A DNA stretch of 64,000 nt from Tous-C4FEB sp044356555. Lineage in GTDB: Bacteria > Verrucomicrobiota > Verrucomicrobiia > Opitutales > Opitutaceae. Positions 33,278-41,499 of this stretch are shown here, piece by piece (within the stretch, counting starts at the first letter, position 1; every line of letters begins with the position of its first letter). Position numbers and translations under genes: made by a program. Location: contig JBIKWB010000024.1 in NCBI GenBank assembly GCA_044356555.1, positions 18,315-82,314 on the forward strand, written 5' to 3'. The notes under the pieces are model-generated. The model was not told the origin of the DNA, searched no databases, and worked only from the letters and a program-made list of their open reading frames with translations.

Positions 33278-33786
33278 CCGCCCGCCTCGGCACCGATCTG
33301 TTCCCAGATCAATCGAAACGCCGGCGTAAACTCGGCCGGTTTTGCCCGCATCCGCGCGGTTAGCTCCGCCGGTACCACCCACTCGCCGCGCTCGATTTCC
33401 TCAGGGTGGAGCACAAACGGGCCGGCGTGCTTCAACCGGTAAACCCAGAGGAACTCCCAGCCCGTGCGCGCACACGCCTCCACCCGGCGCCACCGCACCA
33501 GATCGCCCGCCCCCACCCGCACCCCGATCTCTTCGCCCAGTTCTCGCACCGCCGCCGCGTCATAGTCCTCGCCGCTGTCCAGATGACCCGAACACGCCGC
33601 GTCCCAACATCCCGGCGACATGTCCTTCGTCATCGACCGTTTCTGCAAAAAGGTCCGCCCCGCTGCGTCAAACACCAGCACATGCACCGCCCGGTGCCAG
33701 AGCCCCCGCGCGTGAACCTCCCGACGCGCCGCGCGCCCGATCACGATATCGTTCGCATCCACCACATCGAAAAATTCTTCACTCAT
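33274..33786 (-). CDS. Nudix hydrolase, isopentenyl-diphosphate isomerase-like (YfcD type)
   Basis: 170 residues. Nudix box GHLDSGEDYDAAAVRELGEE then IGV is complete (G-x5-E-x7-REUxEExGU). The N-terminus EEFFDVVDANDIVIGRAARR and HRAVHVLVFDAAGRTFLQKR with DMSPGCWDAACSGHL matches IDI-like Nudix proteins. No reaction can be assigned. ATG at 33786 is preferred to an open frame 78 bp upstream. It is convergent with, and overlaps by 4 bp, the gene at 32978. Confidence 0.9.
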   Translation of the reverse strand: MSEEFFDVVDANDIVIGRAARREVHARGLWHRAVHVLVFDAAGRTFLQKRSMTKDMSPGCWDAACSGHLDSGEDYDAAAVRELGEEIGVRVGAGDLVRWRRVEACARTGWEFLWVYRLKHAGPFVLHPEEIERGEWVVPAELTARMRAKPAEFTPAFRLIWEQIGAEAGG

Positions 33787-33902
33787 AGGCGTTCGTTTAT
33801 TGCCGCACCCGACCGTGAACTTGCAACCCCGATGACGCCCACCCCGCCCGCCCTTTACTTTCATCCGCGTTCGTATGCAGTCCTGCCTTCGCCCCTTTCC
33901 TT

Positions 33903-34346
33903 ATGCCGAAAATCGAAGTCAACATTGTCGCCGAGATTCTGAAAAAGAACCAACTCGACCCAAAGCTCCTCCGCCAAGTCATCGAAGAAATGAACCTCGC
34001 CGCCCAGCCCGACCCCGGCGACGAAGAGAAACCGCCGGCAGTCAAAAAGCAGTTCGTCGTGCTCGCCAGCGACCCGGAGAATCGCCTGCCGAAACACGAT
34101 TTTGTCGCTTGGATTCTCCAAATTCCCGAGGAAGACAGCGTCGCCACCACCCAAGAGCGCATCTTTCGCGGCGCCTACGATTTCAACGCCTCCAAAAAAG
34201 GCCGCCTCCACCCCGCAAAAACCGTCGGCGAAGCCCTCGAGCACGTCCCGGCGAAATTCTTTAAGGAGGCCGAGGTCTGGGTGAAAAACAAAGTCCCCGT
34301 GCTCGTCCTGCGCACCGACAACGAAATTCCGAAAGCGCCTAAATAG
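33903..34346 (+). CDS. Hypothetical protein, 147 residues
   Basis: Begins MPKIEVNIVAEILKKNQLDP, an N-terminal helical part with an acidic linker (DPGDEEKPPAVKK), and then a beta-rich domain with FVVLASDPENRLPKHDFVAW and AYDFNASKKGRLHPAKTVGE. No signal peptide or membrane segment. Not recognised. The clean start and strong coding bias support a real gene. A hairpin and T-run follow at about 34375-34400. Confidence 0.75.
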   Translation: MPKIEVNIVAEILKKNQLDPKLLRQVIEEMNLAAQPDPGDEEKPPAVKKQFVVLASDPENRLPKHDFVAWILQIPEEDSVATTQERIFRGAYDFNASKKGRLHPAKTVGEALEHVPAKFFKEAEVWVKNKVPVLVLRTDNEIPKAPK

Positions 34347-34418
34347 CGCCCACGGCGTTTCGGACCGTGTAGCAGCGTCCCTCGCGGACGCCCGCCTTTT
34401 TTCCCGCGCTCCTGCTGC

Positions 34419-34982
34419 TTAAGGCTCGATTCCGAAGTTCTGGGGGTCAAATCCCCGCGCCGCCAGCGCCGCGCTCAAGGCCTTCATCTCCAGCCGAGCG
34501 CCCGGCTTCACTCCGTTCGCCTTGAACCAACCTTGGTTCGTCTCGACGACAAACTGCAACCGTTGGCTCCGCGAGGGCACCGGCTTCTCGTCGAACGGAT
34601 ACGCCGGATAGTATTCCAGCAGCACGCCCTCCGGACTGAAGTAAGCGATGTCCAACGGCGTCGGCGTGTTTCGCATCCAAAAACTCATTCCCTGCGGCCG
34701 CCCGAAAACGAACACCATCGCGTCATCGGCTCCCAAATCACGACGCTCCATCAGCCCCCGCTCCAGCTCTTTGGGCCGCACCGCCAATTGCATCCTCAGG
34801 GTCTTGTCGCCGACTTTGATCGAAAACCAGTCCGCCACACCTTTCATCGCCGCACCCTGCGCCACGCCCCCCGCCGAGCTTTTGGTCCCCGCCGACTCTG
34901 CCTCACCACACCCGGCCACAATCAGCGCTGACGCGGCCGTCGCTACCCTCAAAACCATGGAAACCGGATTTGCCTTCTTCAT
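34419..34982 (-). CDS. DUF192 domain lipoprotein
   Basis: 187 residues. Lipoprotein signal with lipobox VAGC (about residue 25), then the DUF192 fold: MQLAVRPKELERGLMERRDL, VFVFGRPQGMSFWMRNTPTP, LDIAYFSPEGVLLE and FVVETNQGWFKANGVKPGAR. Members are small secreted or lipid-anchored proteins of unknown function. Divergent from the M24 peptidase gene; their upstream ATG codons overlap, so the peptidase is more likely to start at 35035. Confidence 0.9.
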   Translation of the reverse strand: MKKANPVSMVLRVATAASALIVAGCGEAESAGTKSSAGGVAQGAAMKGVADWFSIKVGDKTLRMQLAVRPKELERGLMERRDLGADDAMVFVFGRPQGMSFWMRNTPTPLDIAYFSPEGVLLEYYPAYPFDEKPVPSRSQRLQFVVETNQGWFKANGVKPGARLEMKALSAALAARGFDPQNFGIEP

Positions 34983-35034
34983 GCGCCCTGTGGCTAATCA
35001 CCCGCCTCTTCCAACTCAACTCCTCTCTCCCACC

Positions 35035-36183
35035 GTGTCACTTTCATCATCGGCGTCCACGCCTCCGCCCCTCCTCTACGCCGACACCGAACGCAGCGCC
35101 GATGCCCTCTACTTTGGCCGCGTCGGCGTGCCCGACCCGTTCATCGCGTTCGCCGCTCACGGCAAAAAATACGCCGTTGTCGGCGCCCTTGAATTCGGAC
35201 GGGTAAAGCGCCGCTCCGCCTTCGACCGCGTTCTCGCCCTCGAACCCTATATGGCCAAAGCCCGCGAGGTTTGGCCGCAGCGCAAACCCGGCGCCGCCGA
35301 AGTGATCTTCCTCCTTGCTACCGAACTGAAACAGAAATCCTTCACCGTCCCGGAGGATTTTCCCGCCGGCGTTTACGAGAAGCTTTTCGAACTCGGCCTC
35401 GACCTCACCGTCGCGACCGGCCCGATCTTCCCCAACCGTGAAATCAAAACTCCGGCCGAAATCACCGCGCTGCGCGAGGGCAACCGCTGCAGTGCATTGG
35501 GCATCGCCGCCGCCGAGCGCGTGCTCCGCGCCAGCAAAATCAAGGGCCGCTCACTCATCTTCGAGGGCAAACCTCTAACCAGCGAGCGACTGAAATTCGC
35601 CATCGAGTCTGCCTGCCTCGCCGCGGGCGCCGTCTCCGCCAACACCATCGCCGCCGGCGGCGACCAAGCCTGCGACCCGCACGAGCGCGGCTCCGGCCCG
35701 CTCCGCCCCAACGAACTCATCATCGTTGACGTCTTTCCCCGCGTCTCCGCCACCGGCTACCACGGCGACATGACCCGCACCTTCCTCCGCGGCACCGCCT
35801 CCGAGGCCCAACGCGCCCTCGTCGCGGCCGTTCGCGCCGCCCAACTCGCCGCGCTCAAAACCATCCGCGCCGGCGTGGGCGGTCGTACCGTGCACGAAGC
35901 CGTTGTCGCCACCTTTACCGCGCGCGGTTACGAGACCAAGCACTCGCCCAAGGGCTCCACCGGTTTTTTCCACGGCACCGGCCACGGCCTCGGCCTCGCC
36001 GTTCACGAGGCGCCCGGCCTCAGCCCGCGCTACGACACCCCGCTGCGCCGCGGCACGGTCGTGACCGTGGAACCGGGTCTCTATTATCCCGGCCTCGGAG
36101 CCTGCCGGATCGAAGACGTCGTCCAGGTCACCGCCACCGGCCACACCCTTCTCTCCAAGTCCCCCTACACGTGGGAACTCTGA
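35035..36183 (+). CDS. M24-family metallopeptidase (Xaa-Pro aminopeptidase-like)
   Basis: About 382 residues from GTG 35035, or 400 from ATG 34981. An N-terminal creatinase-like domain ends near residue 130. The catalytic pita-bread domain has the five metal ligands: IIVDVFPRVSATGYHGDMTR (two Asp), HGTGHGLGLAVHEAP (His), VVTVEPGLYYPGLGACRIED (two Glu). Cytosolic dipeptide or X-Pro cleavage is likely. It lacks clear similarity to the other M24 gene at 41931 outside the motifs. Confidence 0.88.
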   Translation: MSLSSSASTPPPLLYADTERSADALYFGRVGVPDPFIAFAAHGKKYAVVGALEFGRVKRRSAFDRVLALEPYMAKAREVWPQRKPGAAEVIFLLATELKQKSFTVPEDFPAGVYEKLFELGLDLTVATGPIFPNREIKTPAEITALREGNRCSALGIAAAERVLRASKIKGRSLIFEGKPLTSERLKFAIESACLAAGAVSANTIAAGGDQACDPHERGSGPLRPNELIIVDVFPRVSATGYHGDMTRTFLRGTASEAQRALVAAVRAAQLAALKTIRAGVGGRTVHEAVVATFTARGYETKHSPKGSTGFFHGTGHGLGLAVHEAPGLSPRYDTPLRRGTVVTVEPGLYYPGLGACRIEDVVQVTATGHTLLSKSPYTWEL

Positions 36184-36255
36184 CCCGTCTTTACTCCGAT
36201 CTCCTGATTTCTCGATTTTCACCGTCCTGCTCTTTTCTCCCGTATTTTTTCCGCG

Positions 36256-36276
36256 TTTTCCGTGTATTCCGTGGGC
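36256..36276 (+). repeat. Dispersed intergenic repeat, family A, copy 2
   Basis: TTTTCCGTGTATTCCGTGGG then C, 55 bp before the start of the heptose kinase gene. Copies at 13985 and 37955. Confidence 0.7.
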
Positions 36277-36331
36277 AACTCCTCCCAATTCCTGATTCCC
36301 TGAGTTCCAGATAAAAAACATCCCTGCCCCG

Positions 36332-37306
36332 ATGCGCTCACTGCCCGGCCTCCTCAAAAAAATCTCCGCCCTTCGCATCCTCGTCATCGGCGACGTCATG
36401 CTCGACCGCTACCTCTGGGGTGATGCCACCCGCATCTCGCCCGAAGCGCCCGTACCCGTCGTGGACATCACCCGCGAAACCGTCACCGCCGGCGGCGCCG
36501 CCAACGTCGCCCTCAACCTCGCTTCTCTTGGGGCCCGCACCACCGTCGCCGGCTACTTCGGCGCCGACGCCGCCGGCCGCAGCCTCGTCGCCACGCTCGC
36601 CGAGAAAAAAATCGCCACCCTTTCGACCCCCGGCTCCGCGCAGACCATCGTAAAAACCCGCGTGCTCGTCCAGCGCCAGCAACTTTGCCGCCTCGACCGC
36701 GAGTCCCCGCCCTCCGCCTACGCCGTCACCGCCGACGCCGCCGAAAAACTTCTCAGCACCGCCATCCGCTCGCACGACGCCGTCATCTTCTCCGACTACG
36801 CCAAAGGCATCCTTTCCGACGAGCTCGTCGCCCGCATCACCACCCTCGCCCGCGCCGCCGGCAAACTCGTCGCTTTGGACCCCAAACCGAAGCACGCCCT
36901 CGCCTTTCACGGCCTCGATCTGATCACCCCGAACAAACGCGAAGCCCTCGAACTCTCCGGCCTCCACCCCGCGCCCGGCACGCCCTTCCCCGCCGCCGCC
37001 GTCTGCGCCCGACTCCACGAGAAATTCGCGACCAAGCACCTCGTCATCACCCTTGGCGAAGACGGCATGTTACTCAGCACCGCCGGTAAAGTCCTCAAAA
37101 CCATCCCCACCGCTGCCCGCGAAGTTTACGACGTCTCCGGCGCCGGCGACACCGCCCTCGCCGCCCTCGTCTTGGCCTTGGCCGCCGGCGCCAAACTCGA
37201 AACCGCCGCCCACTTCGCCAACGCCGCCGCCGGCGTCGTCGTCGGCAAACTCGGCACCGCCACCGTCACGCCGGCCGAGCTCAAGGCCTACGTCAGTCAC
37301 CGCTAA
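36332..37306 (+). CDS. D-glycero-beta-D-manno-heptose-7-phosphate kinase (HldE kinase domain)
   Basis: 324 residues, PfkB/ribokinase fold. MLDRYLWGDATRISPEAPVP is close to the HldE N-terminal domain; GGAANVALNLASLGA and the catalytic VYDVSGAGDTALAAL motif follow. It phosphorylates heptose 7-phosphate to the 1,7-bisphosphate for ADP-heptose and LPS core. The adenylyltransferase domain, fused in E. coli HldE, is absent here. GmhB-like phosphatase follows 3 bp later. Confidence 0.92.
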   Translation: MRSLPGLLKKISALRILVIGDVMLDRYLWGDATRISPEAPVPVVDITRETVTAGGAANVALNLASLGARTTVAGYFGADAAGRSLVATLAEKKIATLSTPGSAQTIVKTRVLVQRQQLCRLDRESPPSAYAVTADAAEKLLSTAIRSHDAVIFSDYAKGILSDELVARITTLARAAGKLVALDPKPKHALAFHGLDLITPNKREALELSGLHPAPGTPFPAAAVCARLHEKFATKHLVITLGEDGMLLSTAGKVLKTIPTAAREVYDVSGAGDTALAALVLALAAGAKLETAAHFANAAAGVVVGKLGTATVTPAELKAYVSHR

Positions 37307-37309
37307 TCC

Positions 37310-37876
37310 GTGGAACCCAAAAAACACCAACCCAAGAACGCAGACTCTCGCCGCGCCCTCTTCCTCGATCGCGACGGCACACTGATCCTCGACAAGCACT
37401 ACCTGTCCGATCCTGCCGGCGTGGAGATCATCCCCGGCGTGCGTGACGCTCTCCAGCACGCCAGCGCCCTCGGCTATCAGCTCTTTATGCTGACCAACCA
37501 GTCCGGCATCGGCCGCGGACTCTACACCCTCGACGACGCCCTCCTCGTCAACGCCCGCATGGAGACCTTGCTCGCTCTCCACTCACCCCTCTTCGCCGGC
37601 ATCTGCATCGCACCGGAGGCGCCCGACCAACCTTCACTCTACCGCAAACCCTCGCCGCGCTACATTCAGGAGATGATCGCTCAACACCACCTCGATCCCG
37701 CCCAGTGCGCGATGGTCGGTGACCGCGCGAGCGACATCCAAGCCGGTCTCGGCGCCGGTGTCCGAGCCATCGCCGTCTGCACCGGCGAGCTCACGGCCGA
37801 CGCTTGGCAAAGCCTCGCCCTCCCGGGCGCCGAGATCCACGCCGACCTCGCCGCCTTCGTCGCAACGCTCGCCTAA
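37310..37876 (+). CDS. D-glycero-D-manno-heptose 1,7-bisphosphate 7-phosphatase-like HAD protein (GmhB-like)
   Basis: 188 residues, HAD-IIIA. FLDRDGTLILD carries the nucleophile Asp, TNQSGIGRGLY the second motif, and MVGDRASDIQAGLGAG the last. GTG start, 3 bp after the kinase, fits the next pathway step. The usual zinc-binding Cys/His loop before RKP is missing: the stretch reads GICIAPEAPDQPSLYRKPSP. It could therefore be a zinc-free relative with the same or a related substrate. Confidence 0.8.
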   Translation: MEPKKHQPKNADSRRALFLDRDGTLILDKHYLSDPAGVEIIPGVRDALQHASALGYQLFMLTNQSGIGRGLYTLDDALLVNARMETLLALHSPLFAGICIAPEAPDQPSLYRKPSPRYIQEMIAQHHLDPAQCAMVGDRASDIQAGLGAGVRAIAVCTGELTADAWQSLALPGAEIHADLAAFVATLA

Positions 37877-37889
37877 ATTCATCTCTTTC

Positions 37890-37919
37890 ATTCGCGCCCA
37901 TTCGCGGAGTTCGCTGGCC
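37890..37919 (+). repeat. Dispersed intergenic repeat, family B, copy 2
   Basis: ATTCGCGCCCATTCGCGGAG then TTCGCTGGCC. The gap between the phosphatase and the glycosylase holds both family B and, 36 bp later, family A. Confidence 0.7.
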
Positions 37920-37954
37920 ACCCTTCTCCGACCATCCTCCCTCCGACTTCCGTG

Positions 37955-37976
37955 TTTTCCGTGTATTCCGCGGGCC
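37955..37976 (+). repeat. Dispersed intergenic repeat, family A, copy 3
   Basis: TTTTCCGTGTATTCCGCGGG then CC, 24 bp before the glycosylase ATG. Differs from copy 2 in only one or two positions. Confidence 0.7.
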
Positions 37977-38000
37977 GCTCCTCCTTCTAAACCCCGTTCC

Positions 38001-38864
38001 ATGCCCGAACTCGCCGAAGCCGAATTTTTCCGCAAACGCTGGCAACTCGCCACCCGCCCCGACTCCAAGATTCTCCGCGTCCACACCCACGACGCCAAAA
38101 AACTCTTCCGCACCGCGCCCGCCCCCGCCCTCCGCGCCGCCCTCACCGACTCCGTTCTCACCGCCTCCGCCGCCGCCGCGAAGCAGATCCTCTTCCGCTT
38201 TCAACGCCCCGCCACCTCCACCGCGCCCGCGATCGACGCTTGGCTCGGCATCCACCTCGGCATGACCGGCGACCTTTCCGTTGCAACGCCTGCTCATAAT
38301 CCGCGCAAGCACGACCACCTCGTCCTCTACACCGCCGCCCACGCGCTCGTTTTCGCCGACCCACGTCTCTTCGGCCGCATTCAGTTTCACCTCGGTCCCG
38401 ACGCCCCGCTGTGGTGGGCCAAGATCGCCCCGGCCCTGATCTCGCCCTCGTTCACCGTCGCCGCCGCGGCCGCGTTCCTTAAGCGCCGCGCCCGGGCGCC
38501 GATCAAAGCCGTTCTCCTGATGCAGGAACGTTTCCCCGGCATCGGCAACTGGATGGCCGACGAGATCCTCTGGCGCGCCGCGATTCACCCCGCCCAGCCC
38601 GCCGGCTCCCTTAGCCCCGCCGAAGTCAAAATCCTCTGGCGCGAGTGCCGCGCCGTCGCCCGTCTCGCCCTCGCCACGATCGCCGGCCGCGGCGATGATC
38701 TTCCTCCAGATCTCAACACCGCCATTCCTGACACCTGGCTATTCAACCACCGCTGGTCCGACGGCGGCCGCTGCCCCAAAACCAAAAGACCCCTGAGTCG
38801 CGCCGACATCGGCGGCCGCACCACCTGCTGGTCTCCGGCCCGCCAAAAACTTCGCAATAACTGA
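38001..38864 (+). CDS. Fpg/Nei family DNA glycosylase with degenerate zinc finger
   Basis: 287 residues. It begins MPELAEAEF, which keeps the catalytic Pro 2 and Glu 3 of MutM. GIHLGMTGDLSV and FADPRLFGRIQFHLG are typical strands, and the H2TH helix is ERFPGIGNWMADEILWRAAI. The usual C-terminal zinc finger (CxxC-CxxC) is reduced: GRCPKTKRPLSRADIGGRTT is followed by CWSPARQ, with only two of four Cys but with the DNA-contact Arg kept. It should excise oxidised bases. Whether it still binds zinc is doubtful. The start is ATG right after repeats A and B. Confidence 0.88.
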   Translation: MPELAEAEFFRKRWQLATRPDSKILRVHTHDAKKLFRTAPAPALRAALTDSVLTASAAAAKQILFRFQRPATSTAPAIDAWLGIHLGMTGDLSVATPAHNPRKHDHLVLYTAAHALVFADPRLFGRIQFHLGPDAPLWWAKIAPALISPSFTVAAAAAFLKRRARAPIKAVLLMQERFPGIGNWMADEILWRAAIHPAQPAGSLSPAEVKILWRECRAVARLALATIAGRGDDLPPDLNTAIPDTWLFNHRWSDGGRCPKTKRPLSRADIGGRTTCWSPARQKLRNN

Positions 38865-38885
38865 CGCGCTCCGCCGATCCCTCCG

Positions 38886-38921
38886 TTGACATAGCCAACT
38901 CTGCTTTCCAACTTGGCCAAC
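38886..38921 (+). promoter_or_regulatory. Possible promoter and operator of the Phd-VapC pair
   Basis: Consensus -35 TTGACA at 38886-38891 and three CCAAC units (38895, 38908, 38917), the last inside a perfect TTGGCCAA palindrome just before the antitoxin ATG. Type II antitoxins usually bind such sites and repress their own operon. The -10 element is weak. Confidence 0.4.
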
Positions 38922-39257
38922 ATGAACGTCAAGACCGCCGAGCTGAAAAACAACCTCAGCAGATACCTGCGCCGGGTCCGAGCCGGCAAGACGCTCACCG
39001 TCTTCGACCGCGATACCGCGATCGCCGTGCTTTCCCCGGTTCCCGCATCCCCCGACATCGCGCCTCCGCTTGACCGCGCCTGGCAACGCGAGCGCCTCGC
39101 CGCCCTCGCCCGGGCCAAGAAACACGGCGTCAAGATCGACATCCCTCTCCATCGCCCAGTCGGGCCGGTCTTCCCCGACATTAAGCCCATCCTCGCACCC
39201 GACGGGCGCACCGACATCAACACCATCGACCTCGTCCGCGGCGGACGCGACTGGTGA
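38922..39257 (+). CDS. Phd/YefM-family antitoxin
   Basis: 111 residues. It begins MNVKTAELKNNLSRYLRRVR with AGKTLTVFDRDTAIAVLSPV, the Phd DNA-binding fold with the typical K-x-L-S-x-x-L-x-x-V. The longer C-terminal tail, ending DINTIDLVRGGRDW, is likely the toxin-binding part. ATG at 38922 is preferred to TTG 9 bp upstream. The stop overlaps the toxin start (TGATG). It should neutralise the PIN toxin and repress the operon. Confidence 0.9.
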   Translation: MNVKTAELKNNLSRYLRRVRAGKTLTVFDRDTAIAVLSPVPASPDIAPPLDRAWQRERLAALARAKKHGVKIDIPLHRPVGPVFPDIKPILAPDGRTDINTIDLVRGGRDW

Positions 39258-39658
39258 TGCGCGCCTACTGGGACACCAGCGCGCTGCTCGCGCTCCTTTT
39301 TGACGAGCCGCACACCGCCCGCGCGCGGACGGCCAGCGCCCTGTGCACGGAAATTCATTCGTGGTCCTGGCTCCGCATCGAAGCAGAAGCGGGGGCGTCG
39401 CGACGTGAACCGTCCGAAATTTGGCGCGCATCGCTCGATCCGCTTTTGCGCACCGTCCGCTGGCTGGAGATTTCACCCTCCGAACACTCCTCCCTCCTCG
39501 CCCTCAACCGACGCCACCGCCTACGCGCCGCCGACGCCGGCCACCTCTATTGCTTTAGCCGCCTCAGCCTCGTCCACCCCCAAGCCCAGCTCGTCTGCTT
39601 CGACGCAGAACTGTGCGCCGCCGCCCGCGCCGAGAAACTCCGCGTCTGGTCCCCCTAA
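39257..39658 (+). CDS. VapC-type PIN-domain toxin
   Basis: 133 residues. The four acidic residues of the PIN RNase site are visible: AYWDTSALLALLFDE, IEAEAGASR, RAADAGHLYCF and VCFDAELCAAA. It is a Mg-dependent RNase of the VapC family, often cutting initiator tRNA or rRNA. ATG at 39257 shares one base with the antitoxin stop codon. The codon usage equals that of its neighbours, so it shows no sign of recent arrival. Confidence 0.9.
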   Translation: MRAYWDTSALLALLFDEPHTARARTASALCTEIHSWSWLRIEAEAGASRREPSEIWRASLDPLLRTVRWLEISPSEHSSLLALNRRHRLRAADAGHLYCFSRLSLVHPQAQLVCFDAELCAAARAEKLRVWSP

Positions 39659-39715
39659 ATTCCCGGGGAGGCTGCCCGGTCCAGCCGGCACTTCAGGCCC
39701 TTCGCCTTTCCCAAC

Positions 39716-40474
39716 GTGACCGCACCCGCCAAAAAAATCCGCCTCGATGAACTCCTCGTCGTCCGTGGCCTCGCCGCTTCCCGCGCCCAGGCCAAGGCCC
39801 TCGTCATGGCCGGCCGCGTGCGCAGCGGCACGGAACGCCTCGACAAACCCGGCCGCGACTTTGCATCCGATTGCGAACTTTCTGTCGAACAACCGCCACG
39901 CTTCGTCAGTCGCGGGGGCGAAAAACTCTCCGCCGCCCTCACCGCTTTTGGCCTCAATCTCGCCGGCGCCCACGTCCTTGACGTCGGCGCTTCCACGGGC
40001 GGCTTTACCGATTGCGCCCTCCAGTCCGGCGCCGCCGACGTGATCTGCGTGGATGTCGGCCGGGCTCAGCTCCACGCCAAACTGCTCGCCGATCCGCGCG
40101 TCACCAACTTCGAGAAAATGAACGCCCGCCACCTAACCGTGGGCGACCTCCCGCGCGCCGAGTTCGACGCTGTCGTTACCGACCTCTCATTCATTTCCCT
40201 CAAAGTCGTGCTTCCCGCGATCTGGCCTTTCGTCCGCCCAGGCGGAGTGCTGGTCGCCCTGGTGAAGCCCCAGTTCGAAGCCGGGAAAGCCGAGGTGGAC
40301 AAAGGCCGCGGCGTCATCCGTGACCCCGCCGTGCAACAGGCCGTGATCGACGATATTCGCACCTTTGCCATTGGTCTTCTCCGCGGCGCGACCCTCATCG
40401 GGACCGTCGACTCGCCCATCACCGGCACCGACGGCAACCGCGAGTTTCTCCTCGGGCTCCGTCGCTCGTCGTAA
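39716..40474 (+). CDS. TlyA-family rRNA 2'-O-methyltransferase (S4 and FtsJ domains)
   Basis: 252 residues. An N-terminal S4 domain (RLDELLVVRGLAASRAQAKA, about residues 9-60) precedes a Rossmann methylase with the SAM loop HVLDVGASTGGFTDC, then FDAVVTDLSFISLK and VALVKPQFEAG. TlyA methylates 16S and 23S rRNA in the cytoplasm. GTG at 39716. Starts 57 bp after the toxin. Confidence 0.92.
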   Translation: MTAPAKKIRLDELLVVRGLAASRAQAKALVMAGRVRSGTERLDKPGRDFASDCELSVEQPPRFVSRGGEKLSAALTAFGLNLAGAHVLDVGASTGGFTDCALQSGAADVICVDVGRAQLHAKLLADPRVTNFEKMNARHLTVGDLPRAEFDAVVTDLSFISLKVVLPAIWPFVRPGGVLVALVKPQFEAGKAEVDKGRGVIRDPAVQQAVIDDIRTFAIGLLRGATLIGTVDSPITGTDGNREFLLGLRRSS

Positions 40475-40528
40475 ATTTGTTTCCCCCGGCGCCTTGCTCC
40501 CGCCATTAACAACCGCCTCTTTTCGCAC

Positions 40529-41368
40529 ATGAACGCTCTCCGCTCGCTCGCCTTCGTCACCAACGCCGACAAACCCGGCGCTCCCGAACTGACGCGCGAA
40601 CTGCTCGTCCTCGCCAAAGCCGCCGGCGTCAAAACCAAGCACACCTCCCGGCTCGACATCCCCCGGGGCTGGCTCACGGGCTGCGATGCCTGCTGCGTGA
40701 TCGGCGGCGACGGCACGCTCCTCGGCGTCGCCCGCGAGGCCGCTCGCGCCCAAGTCCCCATTATCGGCGTCAACCGCGGCAGCCTCGGCTTTCTCACGAC
40801 GTTCTCCGCCGACGAAGCCCGCGTCCAGTTTTCGTCGCTGTTGCGCGGTGAATTCAACGTCGCCTACCGCTCCTTGTTGGCCTGCTCCACCAGCGCGAGC
40901 CGCCACGACATCGCCCTCAACGACGTCCTCATCAAAGACCAAATCAACTCCCGCATCGTCCGGCTCGAGGTCTTCGCCAACAACCAACTCGTCACGGAAT
41001 ACACCTGCGACGGCCTGATCTTTTCCACCCCCACCGGCTCGACCGCCTATAATCTTTCCGCCGGCGGTCCGCTCATCTCGCCCGACGCCGGCGTCATCGC
41101 GATGACCCCGATCTGCCCGCACACCTTGAGCAACCGCTCCATCATTTTCAGAGATGATGTTTGCCTCCGGGTCCACAACCGCAGCCCCGGCTCGACCTTG
41201 CTTGTCGCCATGGATGGGCAACGCAATCACGTCTCGTGCGCCGATACGCCCATCGAGATCACGATCTCGCCGCTCAAACTCCCTCTCGCCCAGCGGCTCG
41301 ACTACGAGCACTTCGCCGTCGTGCGCACCAAACTCCACTGGAGCGGCGGTTTCATCGAGAAGAAGTAA
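40529..41368 (+). CDS. nadK: NAD kinase
   Basis: 279 residues. GGDGTLLGVAREAARAQVPI holds the GGDGT ATP site, followed by GVNRGSLGFLTTF and the second motif FSTPTGSTAYNLSAGGPLIS; NDV...EVFANNQLVTEYTCDGL is typical. It makes NADP from NAD. It probably shares an operon with tlyA, as in many bacteria. A bidirectional terminator follows at 41442-41473. Confidence 0.95.
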   Translation: MNALRSLAFVTNADKPGAPELTRELLVLAKAAGVKTKHTSRLDIPRGWLTGCDACCVIGGDGTLLGVAREAARAQVPIIGVNRGSLGFLTTFSADEARVQFSSLLRGEFNVAYRSLLACSTSASRHDIALNDVLIKDQINSRIVRLEVFANNQLVTEYTCDGLIFSTPTGSTAYNLSAGGPLISPDAGVIAMTPICPHTLSNRSIIFRDDVCLRVHNRSPGSTLLVAMDGQRNHVSCADTPIEITISPLKLPLAQRLDYEHFAVVRTKLHWSGGFIEKK

Positions 41369-41441
41369 TCCGTCCGCCGCAGTGAGCAGATCCTTGCGGC
41401 TCACGCCGCAAGCCCCGGCCGCGACCGCACGATCCGTGCGC

Positions 41442-41473
41442 AAAAAAGCCCCGGCAAATCGCCGGGGCTTTTT
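41442..41473. terminator. Bidirectional rho-independent terminator
   Basis: AAAAAGCCCCGGC/GCCGGGGCTTTTT stem, loop AAATC. The A-run on one side and T-run on the other let it end both nadK (plus) and the EF-hand gene (minus). Confidence 0.9.
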
Positions 41474-41499
41474 AAATCTAAACGAATTCGGACAAAGAA

